Assembly: GCF_900177545.1 (NCBI RefSeq) | Contig: NZ_FXBQ01000001.1 | Coordinates: forward strand, 1,010,122-1,074,121 | Length of the DNA stretch: 64,000 bases | Source: Maritimibacter sp. HL-12 | GTDB lineage: Bacteria > Pseudomonadota > Alphaproteobacteria > Rhodobacterales > Rhodobacteraceae | Direction of reading: 5' to 3' | Shown here: positions 56,027 through 63,123 of the stretch, one piece after another | Numbering within the stretch: the first letter of the stretch is position 1 | Layout of the letters: each line of letters opens with the position of its first letter | The notes under the pieces: generated by a model | Seen by the model: the letters and a program-made list of their open reading frames with translations, nothing else | What the model was told of the DNA's origin: nothing | Databases searched by the model: none | Made by a program: the position numbers and the translations under genes

Positions 56027-56086
56027 GATGCGCATTCATGCGCACCAATTCCAATTTTGGCTCGCAGTGCGCGAGAATGCGCATCT
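56027..56086. repeat. Degenerate REP copies upstream of the RAYT gene
   Basis: 56029-56044 retains TGCGCAT-TC-ATGCGCA (7-bp arms, outer bases changed). 56068-56086 (GTGCGCGAGAATGCGCATC) is a more decayed version. Together with copies a-e this makes at least six palindromes in about 2 kb. Confidence 0.6.
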
Positions 56087-56102
56087 ACCCGCCGCCGCCC
56101 GG

Positions 56103-56306
56103 TCACTCGAAGGCGCACCCCGCCTTCACGCCGAACTTGCCGAACACCCAGGCCGCCGGGCATTTGCCGGTGAAGGCCGATTGCAGCAGGTTCAGCCCGA
56201 TGAACACGGTGAACCACGCCCAGAGCGGGTGCACCCAGACGGTGAGCGCCACGCTCACGAGGATCATCACGCCGGCAAAGGCCAGCACCGCACGGTCAAG
56301 GGTCAT
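56103..56306 (-). CDS. Small DUF2892 / YgaP-family membrane protein
   Basis: A 67-residue protein with two hydrophobic segments (AVLAFAGVMILVSVALTVWV and AWFTVFIGLNLLQSAF) followed by GKCPAAWVFGKFGVKAGC. The NLLQSAFTGxCPA signature is that of DUF2892 proteins, often paired with rhodaneses in sulfur metabolism. Too short for most ORF filters, but the motif and position make it convincing. No rhodanese adjoins it. Confidence 0.82.
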   Translation of the reverse strand: MTLDRAVLAFAGVMILVSVALTVWVHPLWAWFTVFIGLNLLQSAFTGKCPAAWVFGKFGVKAGCAFE

Positions 56307-56472
56307 GTCTTGTCTCCTCCCGGTTCCGGGCGAAATAGCCCGGGGACGCCGCATCCTGCGTCAAATCGGCGGTCTTGGCTTTGATTTGACGCAAGCCCCC
56401 CGCAAACCGCACACCCCATGCCGTACACCCCCCAAGCTTCAGCCCGGCACAAGGCCACGCACCGGCTCGCCG

Positions 56473-56859
56473 CTAGCGTTCCTCACTGTCTGACCGCAAG
56501 GCCGCCCCCAGCGTCTTGCCTGACCGCAGGCTGCCCCGGAACGCCGCGATCTCGCGGTCGATCTCCAGCACCCGGGCGATCTTCATCTGGGCATAGGTGG
56601 CGAGCACCCGGTTGATCCGCTCCTGGTAGCCCTTGCCCATCGCGCGGAAATACCTCGCCACACTGGCGTCGAGCCGCAAGGTGATCTTCACCCGGGGCTC
56701 CTCGACGTCGATATCCTGCTCCAGCGTCGCCCATGCGGCGGGCACTTCCTCGCGCAGGTCATACACCCAGATCGGCGTGTCATCGAGCGCGAGGCTGCGC
56801 TTGCCGAGCCGTTCGAGGGCGAGGCGTTCGGTTTTCGTCGGGCTGTGGCGGGCGGTCAT
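56473..56859 (-). CDS. BrnA-type (DUF4415) antitoxin-like protein, orphan
   Basis: A 128-residue protein. The C-terminal half has the ribbon-helix-helix-like BrnA signature KITLRLDASVARYFRAMGKGYQERINRVLATYAQMK (about 68-103). BrnA normally represses its operon and neutralises the BrnT RNase, whose gene should lie just upstream; none is found in 56860-56991. ATG 56859 has GGAGACGCC before it. Either a solitary regulator or a relic of a toxin-antitoxin pair. Confidence 0.78.
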   Translation of the reverse strand: MTARHSPTKTERLALERLGKRSLALDDTPIWVYDLREEVPAAWATLEQDIDVEEPRVKITLRLDASVARYFRAMGKGYQERINRVLATYAQMKIARVLEIDREIAAFRGSLRSGKTLGAALRSDSEER

Positions 56860-56991
56860 GGCGTCTCCGGGCGGCTTCGGCGTCACCCTGCCCGACAGCG
56901 GTTAACGCCGCGAAAGCGCGCCGTGCGCCATACGTTTTGCCGACACCTTGCCGACGCGCCGCCGCCGCCGCTTCACCGGCCCCGGGGTGGC

Positions 56992-57444
56992 TCAGGTTTC
57001 GTCTTCGAGCCGCAGCTTGATTTCTACCAGCACCTGCTGAAGCGCGAGGGTTTCGCGCAGTAGTCGCTTGGCCTCGTTCGCGGTGATCACGCCGTCCTCG
57101 ATCGACTGCTGGTATTCCGACATCAGCATGGCGAAGCGCTGCGACAGCGCGATCACCTGCGTGTTGACACCGCCCGGCGGCGCGTTGCGGCCATCGCTCC
57201 CGGAGTTGATCGTATGGCCCGCGATCTCGGCCAGCGCCGAGGTAACATGCGGATAGCGCGCCGCGGCCTCGAGCGCGGCGACAGTGTCGATCGGCATGAA
57301 GCGGTCGGCGTGTTCATCCGAGTCGGAATAATAGCGCCCGATCGTGGCCTTCGACTTGCCCGCCAGCGCGCAGGCGGCTTCGATCCCGACATCCTTCACC
57401 AAGGCTTCCGTGTGTTTCTTGAGATAGCTGCCAACCACGGCCAT
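56992..57444 (-). CDS. Phage CP76/CII-like putative DNA-binding protein
   Basis: A 150-residue protein. The N-terminal half (EALVKDVGIEAACALAGKSKATIGRYYSDSDEHADRFMPIDTVAALEAAARYPHVTSALAEIAG) has a helix-turn-helix-like segment and the order seen in the phage CP76/CII regulatory family. The C-terminal half (about 95-150) is helical, probably coiled-coil. ATG 57444 with GAGGAAATGGT. Family assignment is tentative. A dyad at 57513-57530 may be its operator. Confidence 0.62.
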   Translation of the reverse strand: MAVVGSYLKKHTEALVKDVGIEAACALAGKSKATIGRYYSDSDEHADRFMPIDTVAALEAAARYPHVTSALAEIAGHTINSGSDGRNAPPGGVNTQVIALSQRFAMLMSEYQQSIEDGVITANEAKRLLRETLALQQVLVEIKLRLEDET

Positions 57445-57814
57445 ACCATTTCCTCGTTTTTTTCCCGTCCCGGCACATGTTTGCGGGGAAATCGCCGATC
57501 CTTTTCCCATTTATTCATCTCGATGTGAATGACTTTATGAATGTGACCGCCCAGACGGTTCTGTAACGCGTATCCGGTGCCACCAGCGCCGGAGTGGGTG
57601 GGGCCCGCCGATTGTTTCTCGGCGGGGTCGGTTCGCCTTGGCGGGCCGGCAGCGGCGATGTGGCGCTTAACGGTGCGAGAGGCTTGTTCCATCCCCAGGG
57701 CGGCAACGCCCGCAGCCTCTGGTTTTCTCTGCCACCGCCGTTCCCCGTTCCCCCTGTCACGCCCCGGGCACGCCCCGGGCTTGATCCCGGCGCGGCGTGG
57801 CGCTACGGGATGCC
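57445..57814. other. 370-bp divergent intergenic region before tdk
   Basis: Contains the dyad at 57513-57530, a hairpin CCCGCCGA/TCGGCGGG (57604-57611 and 57619-57626), a tandem duplication of ACGCCCCGGGC (57759-57780), and no recognisable gene. Confidence 0.6.
57513..57530. promoter_or_regulatory. Dyad, candidate operator for CP76-like regulator
   Basis: ATTCA-TC-TCGA-TG-TGAAT is an 18-bp imperfect dyad 69 bp upstream of the CP76-like gene start; autoregulation is inferred. Confidence 0.35.
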
Positions 57815-58423
57815 ATGGCCAAGCTCCATTTCCATTTCTCGACGATGAACGCGGGCAAGTCGACGCTGTTGTTGCAAGCGGCCTACAACTACCGTGAACG
57901 CGGTATGGTGCCCTACCTGATCACCGCCAAGCTCGACGAACGTGCCGGTGCCGGCAAGATCGGCTCGCGGATCGGCATCGAGGCCGAGGCCGATACCTTC
58001 GAGGCCGATACCGACATGTTCGCCCGGGTCGAGGTACGGCTCGCCGCGGGGCCGGTGGCTTGCGTCTTCGTCGATGAAGCGCAGTTTCTGACCCCGGATC
58101 AGGTCTGGCAGCTTGCCCGGGTCGTCGATGATCTGCGCGTCCCGGTGATGGCCTACGGGCTGCGCGTGGATTTTCAGGGTCACCTGTTTCCCGGCTCCGC
58201 TGCCCTGCTGGCGCTGGCCGACGAAATGCGCGAGGTGCGCACGATCTGCCATTGCGGCAAGAAGGCCACGATGGTGGTGCGCACCGACGGCGCGGGCAAG
58301 GTGCTGACCGACGGCGACCAGGTGCAGATCGGCGGCAATGAAGCCTATGTCAGCCTGTGCCGCAAGCACTGGCGCGAGGCGGTGGGCGACCGCATGGATC
58401 AAGGCCACAAGGCCGCCGAGTGA
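57815..58423 (+). CDS. tdk: Thymidine kinase
   Basis: A 202-residue type II thymidine kinase. P-loop FSTMNAGKSTLLLQAAYNY (about 9-27), Walker B VACVFVDEAQFLT, lasso region MVVRTD, and zinc-finger cysteines ICHCGKKA...SLCRKHW. Phosphorylates thymidine for salvage. ATG 57815 is selected from the conserved N-terminus; a GTG at 57797 is in frame but has no better ribosome binding site. Confidence 0.95.
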   Translation: MAKLHFHFSTMNAGKSTLLLQAAYNYRERGMVPYLITAKLDERAGAGKIGSRIGIEAEADTFEADTDMFARVEVRLAAGPVACVFVDEAQFLTPDQVWQLARVVDDLRVPVMAYGLRVDFQGHLFPGSAALLALADEMREVRTICHCGKKATMVVRTDGAGKVLTDGDQVQIGGNEAYVSLCRKHWREAVGDRMDQGHKAAE

Positions 58424-58454
58424 TCCGCCACAAACCTGCGCGCGTAGACGGTCC

Positions 58455-58991
58455 ATGAAACACGTCGCCCTGAAAGCCATTGCCTTCGCCATGACCCTCT
58501 CCACCCTCCCCGCACATGCCAGCGAGATCGAGGATTTCTCCGGGGCACCTGCCCAGCGCTGGGATTTCTTCTCCGATCGCGTGATGGGGGGCGTTTCGTC
58601 CGGCGAGGCGGACTTCACCGGCAACGCCTTGCGGCTCACCGGAACCGTCTCCACCGCCAACAATGGCGGCTTCATTCAAGCCCGGCTGAAACTGCCCGAC
58701 CGGCTGCCCGAGGAGGCAACCGCCCTCGTGCTGCGGGTGCGCGGCAATGGCGACCGGTATTTCGTGCACCTGCGCACCGGGGGCACGCTGCTGCCGTGGC
58801 ACTTCTACCAGGCCGCTTTCGCCACCGGCCCCGAATGGGCGCTGGTCCGCATTCCGCTCGACGCGTTCAAGCCGTCCACGAGGATGGTCCGCGCCACCCC
58901 GTCGGCCGCCTCGGTGCGCTCGGTGGCGGTGGCCGCCTTCGGGCACGACCATGAAGCGGACGTTTCGGTGGACTGGATCGGCTGGGAGTGA
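58455..58991 (+). CDS. CIA30-domain (complex I intermediate-associated 30-like) protein
   Basis: A 178-residue protein with a signal peptide (1-22, TLPAHAS) and a CIA30/NDUFAF1-like beta-sandwich (WDFFSDRVMGGVSSGEADF, GTVSTANNGGFIQARL, LVLRVRGNGDRYFVHLRT, FRHxxF-like LPWHFYQAAF). Bacterial homologues are usually periplasmic and have no known role in complex I. ATG 58455; 31 nt after tdk on the same strand. Confidence 0.83.
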   Translation: MKHVALKAIAFAMTLSTLPAHASEIEDFSGAPAQRWDFFSDRVMGGVSSGEADFTGNALRLTGTVSTANNGGFIQARLKLPDRLPEEATALVLRVRGNGDRYFVHLRTGGTLLPWHFYQAAFATGPEWALVRIPLDAFKPSTRMVRATPSAASVRSVAVAAFGHDHEADVSVDWIGWE

Positions 58992-59039
58992 GGTCGCATC
59001 ACCCCGGCGCGGTGCGCGTTTCCAGGATCGCGCGCAGCC

Positions 59040-59993
59040 TCAAACCGGGCTGATCGGTGCCTCACCGGCCAGGAAGGACAGGATGTTGTCGGCGGCGAGC
59101 AACCCCATCGCGGCGCGCGTTTCCAGCGTGGCCGAACCGAGATGCGGCAGGAGGGTGACGTTTTCCATGAGCCGCAGCGCCTCCGGCACCTCCGGCTCAT
59201 TCTCGTACACGTCGAGCCCCGCGCCGGCGATCTCGCCCGCCTTCAGGGCGGCGATCAGCGCGGCCTCGTCCACCACGTCGCCCCGCGCGATATTGACGAA
59301 GATGCCGGTCGGTTTCATCGCGGCGAAAACCTCTGCGCCGATCAGGTGGTGCGTCGCGGCCCCACCCGGCACCGCGACGACGAGAAAATCGACCTCGGCG
59401 GCCAGCGCGGTCAACGTTTCGATCTGCCTTGCGGGAAAATCGAGCGCCTTTGGCGAGCGGTTCGTATAGGCCACCTCCATGCCGAAGCCGTAATGGCCCC
59501 GCCGCGCGATCGCCTGCCCGATCCGGCCCATCCCGACGATACCGAGCCGCGTGCCGGTAACCTGCTGGCCGAGAAGTTGTGTCGGGTGCCAGCCATGCCA
59601 GCGCCCCGCACGCACCAGCCGTTCCCCCTCGCCTGCCCGGCGAGCGGTGGCAAGGATCAGCGTGAGCGCGAGATCGGCGGTGGCATCGGTGAGCACACCG
59701 GGGGTATTGGTCACCTCGACGCCATGCGCGCGCGCGGCGGTCACGTCGATATGGTTGTAACCCACGCCGAAATTGGCCAGCAGCCCCGCGCGGATCTCGC
59801 TTGCAGCGGCAAAGATCTCCGCCGAGAAGGCATCGCCGATGGTGGGCAGGATCGCATCGAACCGTTGCAGCGCGGCGATCATCTCGACACGGCTCATCGG
59901 GCCGGTGTCGTCGCGCACCGCCACCTTGTGCGCGGCCGAAAGTGCGCCGATCACCGCATCGGGCATCGGCCGGGTGACCAGAACCTTCTTCAT
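59040..59993 (-). CDS. D-2-hydroxyacid dehydrogenase (glyoxylate/hydroxypyruvate reductase-like)
   Basis: A 317-residue NAD(P)-dependent dehydrogenase: substrate domain FGVGYNHIDVTAARAHGVEVTNTPGVL, NAD motif LGIVGMGRIGQAIARRGHYGFGMEVAY, and catalytic R (NIARGDVVDE), E (GLDVYENEP) and H (LLPHLGSAT). Best fit is the GhrB/D-glycerate dehydrogenase subgroup. Its ATG overlaps the csaA stop as TGATG, so it is the last gene of proC-csaA-this gene. Confidence 0.88.
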   Translation of the reverse strand: MKKVLVTRPMPDAVIGALSAAHKVAVRDDTGPMSRVEMIAALQRFDAILPTIGDAFSAEIFAAASEIRAGLLANFGVGYNHIDVTAARAHGVEVTNTPGVLTDATADLALTLILATARRAGEGERLVRAGRWHGWHPTQLLGQQVTGTRLGIVGMGRIGQAIARRGHYGFGMEVAYTNRSPKALDFPARQIETLTALAAEVDFLVVAVPGGAATHHLIGAEVFAAMKPTGIFVNIARGDVVDEAALIAALKAGEIAGAGLDVYENEPEVPEALRLMENVTLLPHLGSATLETRAAMGLLAADNILSFLAGEAPISPV

Positions 59994-60334
59994 CAATACA
60001 TCCGCGCGCCGTTCGGCACGTCCTTGTCGGGGGTGATCAGAACCACCTCGCCCGCTTCGTCGGGCAGGCCCAGGACCAGCGCCTCCGACATGAACTTGCC
60101 GATCTGGCGCGGCGGGAAGTTGACCACGCCGAGCACCGGCTTGCCGATCAGGCTTTCCGGCTCGTAGTGCACGGTGATCTGGGCCGAGGATTTCTTCACC
60201 CCGATCTCGGGTCCGTAATCCACCCAGAGCTTGAGCGCCGGCTTGCGCGCTTCGGGATAGGGTTGGGCATCGACGATGGTGCCCTTGCGGATATCGACCT
60301 TCAGGAAATCGTCAAAGCTGATCTCGGGGGTCAT
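59993..60334 (-). CDS. csaA: tRNA-binding protein CsaA
   Basis: A 113-residue OB-fold protein with FDDFLKVDIRKGTIVDAQPYPEARKPALKLWVDYG, the EMAP-II/Trbp-like signature, and QIGKFMSEALVLG. CsaA binds tRNA and has export-chaperone activity in Bacillus. Overlaps proC by ATGA and the dehydrogenase by TGATG. Confidence 0.92.
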   Translation of the reverse strand: MTPEISFDDFLKVDIRKGTIVDAQPYPEARKPALKLWVDYGPEIGVKKSSAQITVHYEPESLIGKPVLGVVNFPPRQIGKFMSEALVLGLPDEAGEVVLITPDKDVPNGARMY

Positions 60335-61143
60335 TTGCCCAGCTCCCGGCTGCGGTCGGCGGCGGCTTTCACGGCCCGGCGCAGGAGCGCGGGGAAGCCA
60401 TCGTCTTCGCTCATCAAGACCTCAAGCGCGGCTTGGGTGGTCCCACCCGGGGAGGTGACGTTGACGCGCAGTTGGGTTGGGCTTTCCTCAGCCGCTTCGG
60501 CCAGCGCCCCGGCGCCCGCGACGGTGGCCTTGGCCAGCGCCATGGCAAGATCGGGCGCGAGCCCCTCCGCCTCGCCCGCCGCAGCCAGCGTTTCGATCAG
60601 GTGGAACACGTAAGCCGGTCCGGAGCCCGAGACGGCGGTGACCGCGTCCATCTGATCTTCGTGTTCAAGCCGCACCACCTGCCCGACAGCCTTGAGGAGC
60701 GCCTCGGCAAGGTCGAGATCGCCGACGCTCGCATGGGCATTGCCGATGATCGCGGTGATGCCCCGGCCCACGGCAGCGGGGGTGTTGGGCATCGCGCGCA
60801 CCACCGGGGTGCCGGCACCCAGCGCCGTCTCGAAAGCCAAGATCGGCGTGCCTGCGGCGATCGACACGAAAAGCGTGCCGCCGCCGCCGAAGCCTGCGAG
60901 CACCGGAAGTGCCTCGCCCATCATCTGCGGTTTGACCGCGACGAGCACGATGGCCGGGGCCGCGGGCAGATCGCCGTTGATGGTGACGCCGGTGGACTTG
61001 AGCCAGTCCGAGGGGTTCGGGTCGATCACCCGGACCGAGGACGGCGGCAAGCCATCGGCCAGCCAGCCTTCCAGCATCGCCGAGCCCATCTTGCCGCACC
61101 CCAGAAGCACCAGCCCGCGCGCTTTCAAATCATCCATCGACAT
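60331..61143 (-). CDS. proC: Pyrroline-5-carboxylate reductase
   Basis: A 270-residue enzyme for the last step of proline synthesis. NADP-binding LVLLGCGKMGSAMLEGWL, VLVAVKPQMMGEAL, RAMPNTPAAVGRG, and the C-terminal helical domain signature DAVTAVSGSGPAYVFHLIE and NVTSPGGTTQAALEVL. ATG 61143 (MSMDDLK) has GGGGGA just before it; ATG 61155 lacks one. Confidence 0.95.
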   Translation of the reverse strand: MSMDDLKARGLVLLGCGKMGSAMLEGWLADGLPPSSVRVIDPNPSDWLKSTGVTINGDLPAAPAIVLVAVKPQMMGEALPVLAGFGGGGTLFVSIAAGTPILAFETALGAGTPVVRAMPNTPAAVGRGITAIIGNAHASVGDLDLAEALLKAVGQVVRLEHEDQMDAVTAVSGSGPAYVFHLIETLAAAGEAEGLAPDLAMALAKATVAGAGALAEAAEESPTQLRVNVTSPGGTTQAALEVLMSEDDGFPALLRRAVKAAADRSRELGK

Positions 61144-61204
61144 CGCGTCCCCCATGTTTTGCGCGGCAGCCTAACCTGCGAGTGGCGCGGGGAAAAGCCA
61201 CGCC

Positions 61205-61235
61205 AAAAAAGAAACGCCCTCCGCGAGGGAGGGCG
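61205..61235 (-). terminator. Rho-independent terminator after YbjN gene
   Basis: Minus-strand CGCCCTCC-CTCGC-GGAGGGCG followed by TTTCTTTTTT. It separates the YbjN gene from proC. Confidence 0.87.
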
Positions 61236-61273
61236 CAAGTTCGCGGCGGTTTCACCCGCCGTCGCATGAAAAT

Positions 61274-61777
61274 TCAGGCCCGGCCGTAAGCCTCGGCAAT
61301 GGCGATCTGCATGGCATTTTCCACGTCGCGGTCGCCCCAGGTGACAAGCTGGAAAGCCGGATAAAAGCGCTCGGAGTTCGACACCGCCGCGCTGATCAGC
61401 CGGTTGATCTGTTCCGGTCCCGCCATCAACCCGCCGGTCAGCACCAGCCCGTAACGATACACCATCAGCCGCTGTTCGTGCCAATAGGTGAAGGCCCCGG
61501 CCCAGCACATGTCGTTGGTCCGGTTGAGCGCCTCGTAGAGCTTCGGCAGCTTGTCTTCGGGAGGTTCCATCTCGAAGGTGCTGATCAACCGGAGCGTTTC
61601 ATCCACCGCGCTCCAGGCCAGGGTGATGGAATAGGTCCGCCATTGCCCCTCGACGGCCATCGCGATCTGGTCGTCGGCAACCCGGTCGAAATCCCACGCA
61701 TGATGCTCGGCGAGATGTTCGACGATGTCGATCGGGTGCAAGTCGTCATGTTCGAGGTAGTGCTCGGTCGCCGCCAT
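61274..61777 (-). CDS. YbjN-domain protein
   Basis: A 167-residue acidic protein with a YbjN domain: PIDIVEHLAEHHAWDFDRVADDQIAMAVEGQWRTYSITLAW, FEMEPPEDKLPKLYEALNRTNDMCWAGAFTYW. YbjN proteins resemble type III secretion chaperones in fold and affect stress and motility in enterobacteria; the mechanism is unknown. Single-gene unit with its own terminator. Divergent from the MBL gene. Confidence 0.88.
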   Translation of the reverse strand: MAATEHYLEHDDLHPIDIVEHLAEHHAWDFDRVADDQIAMAVEGQWRTYSITLAWSAVDETLRLISTFEMEPPEDKLPKLYEALNRTNDMCWAGAFTYWHEQRLMVYRYGLVLTGGLMAGPEQINRLISAAVSNSERFYPAFQLVTWGDRDVENAMQIAIAEAYGRA

Positions 61778-62151
61778 GGCTGTCCCCTTCTGCTCGCATG
61801 AGGCCCAGCTATGCAGATTCCGCTAGGACTCGGTGCCTCTACCGGGTTTGGCGTCTCTCGCGCCGCATCCCTACGAAATATGGTGTGATATTCATTGACT
61901 CCTGTAAAGCAGAAATCGGAAAATTCGCGATTTCCGCATGATTCGAGTCGGTTGACGACTCGCCGGTTGCACAAATCCTGCACAGCCCCGGCCGAACGGG
62001 TCACCCGGCACCCATTCTATTTGTTGCAAATGAAACGACACTTGACTCCGGCGACCCTCCTGCGCATCCCTTGGGGCGGAATCCACAAGCGCGACAGTGT
62101 AAGCTGCGCCAGCGGCCGATCGGGCCCGGCGCCGAATCAGGGAGAAACGAC
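61778..62151. other. 374-bp divergent intergenic region before MBL gene
   Basis: Two TTGACT hexamers occur (around 61894 and 62042) that could be -35 elements, though I cannot pair them with convincing -10s. There is an inverted repeat GAAATCG/CGATTTC at 61912-61934. The rest shows no gene. The region is AT-richer than its surroundings, as expected for two promoters. Confidence 0.5.
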
Positions 62152-63102
62152 ATGGCCAAGGCTTTCGCCTCGCAAGGCGACATGAGCGAAAAACAGATCA
62201 GCTTCACCGAGATCGGCAAGGGGCTCTGGGCTTTCACCGCCGAGGGCGATCCGAACTCGGGCGTGATCATCGGCGACGACAGCGTGATGATCGTCGAGGC
62301 CCAGGCCACGCCGCGGCTCGCCAACAAGGTGATCGAGAAGGTGCGCGAAGTGACCGACAAGCCGATCACCCACGTCGTGCTCACGCATTACCACGCGGTG
62401 CGCGTGCTCGGCGCATCGGCCTTCGGGGCACAGCAGATCGTCATGTCGGACAAGGCGCGCGGCATGGTGGTGGAACGCGGGCAGGAAGACTGGGACAGCG
62501 AGTTCCAGCGCTTCCCGCGGCTGTTCGAGGGTCACGAGAGCATTCCCGGCCTGACCTGGCCGACGACCACCTTCACCGACAGGATGACGGTCTATCTCGG
62601 CAACCGGCGGGTTGATTTGATGCACCTCGGGCGCGGCCACACGGCGGGCGACATCGTGGTGCACGTGCCCGACGAGAACGTGATGTTCACCGGCGACCTC
62701 GTCGAATACCATTCCGCCTGCTACTGCGGCGACGGCCATTTCGCCGATTGGCCGCAAACGCTTGAAAACATCCGCAGCGCCGATCTCGCCGCCATCGCGC
62801 CGGGCCGCGGCGACGCGCTGATGGGCTCCGAAATGGTCAACAAGGCCATCGACCTCACCCGCGATTTCCTCGAAAGCACCTATCGCCCCGCCGTGCAGGT
62901 CGCCGCGCGAGGTGGCACGCTGAAGGAAGCCTGGGACGCGATCCGCGCCGAGTGCGATCCGAAGTTCGCCGATTATGCCATCTACGAGCATTGCCTGCCC
63001 TTCAACGCCGCGCGTGCCTTCGATGAAGCGCGCGGCATCGAAACCCCCCGGATCTGGACCGCCCAGCGCGACATCGAGATGTGGGAGGCCCTTCAGGGCT
63101 GA
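62152..63102 (+). CDS. MBL-fold protein with degenerate metal site
   Basis: A 316-residue metallo-beta-lactamase-fold protein. The usual HxHxDH motif reads H79-Y-H81-A-V-R84 (LTHYHAVRVLG); GHTAGD retains H163 and FTGDLVE retains D182, but the fourth-metal-ligand position reads PGRG (R219) where PGHG is expected. Thus the three-His site can persist while the second metal site is lost. GGGAGAAACGAC precedes ATG 62152. Followed 21 nt later by an FAD hydroxylase gene, so probably part of an aromatic catabolism operon. Exact reaction unknown. Confidence 0.82.
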   Translation: MAKAFASQGDMSEKQISFTEIGKGLWAFTAEGDPNSGVIIGDDSVMIVEAQATPRLANKVIEKVREVTDKPITHVVLTHYHAVRVLGASAFGAQQIVMSDKARGMVVERGQEDWDSEFQRFPRLFEGHESIPGLTWPTTTFTDRMTVYLGNRRVDLMHLGRGHTAGDIVVHVPDENVMFTGDLVEYHSACYCGDGHFADWPQTLENIRSADLAAIAPGRGDALMGSEMVNKAIDLTRDFLESTYRPAVQVAARGGTLKEAWDAIRAECDPKFADYAIYEHCLPFNAARAFDEARGIETPRIWTAQRDIEMWEALQG

Positions 63103-63123
63103 GCCAAGGCAAGGGAGACCGCC

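Noticed and set aside
56860-56991. BrnT toxin gene upstream of the BrnA-like gene
   Set aside because: The gap is only 132 bp and has no frame with the BrnT pattern.
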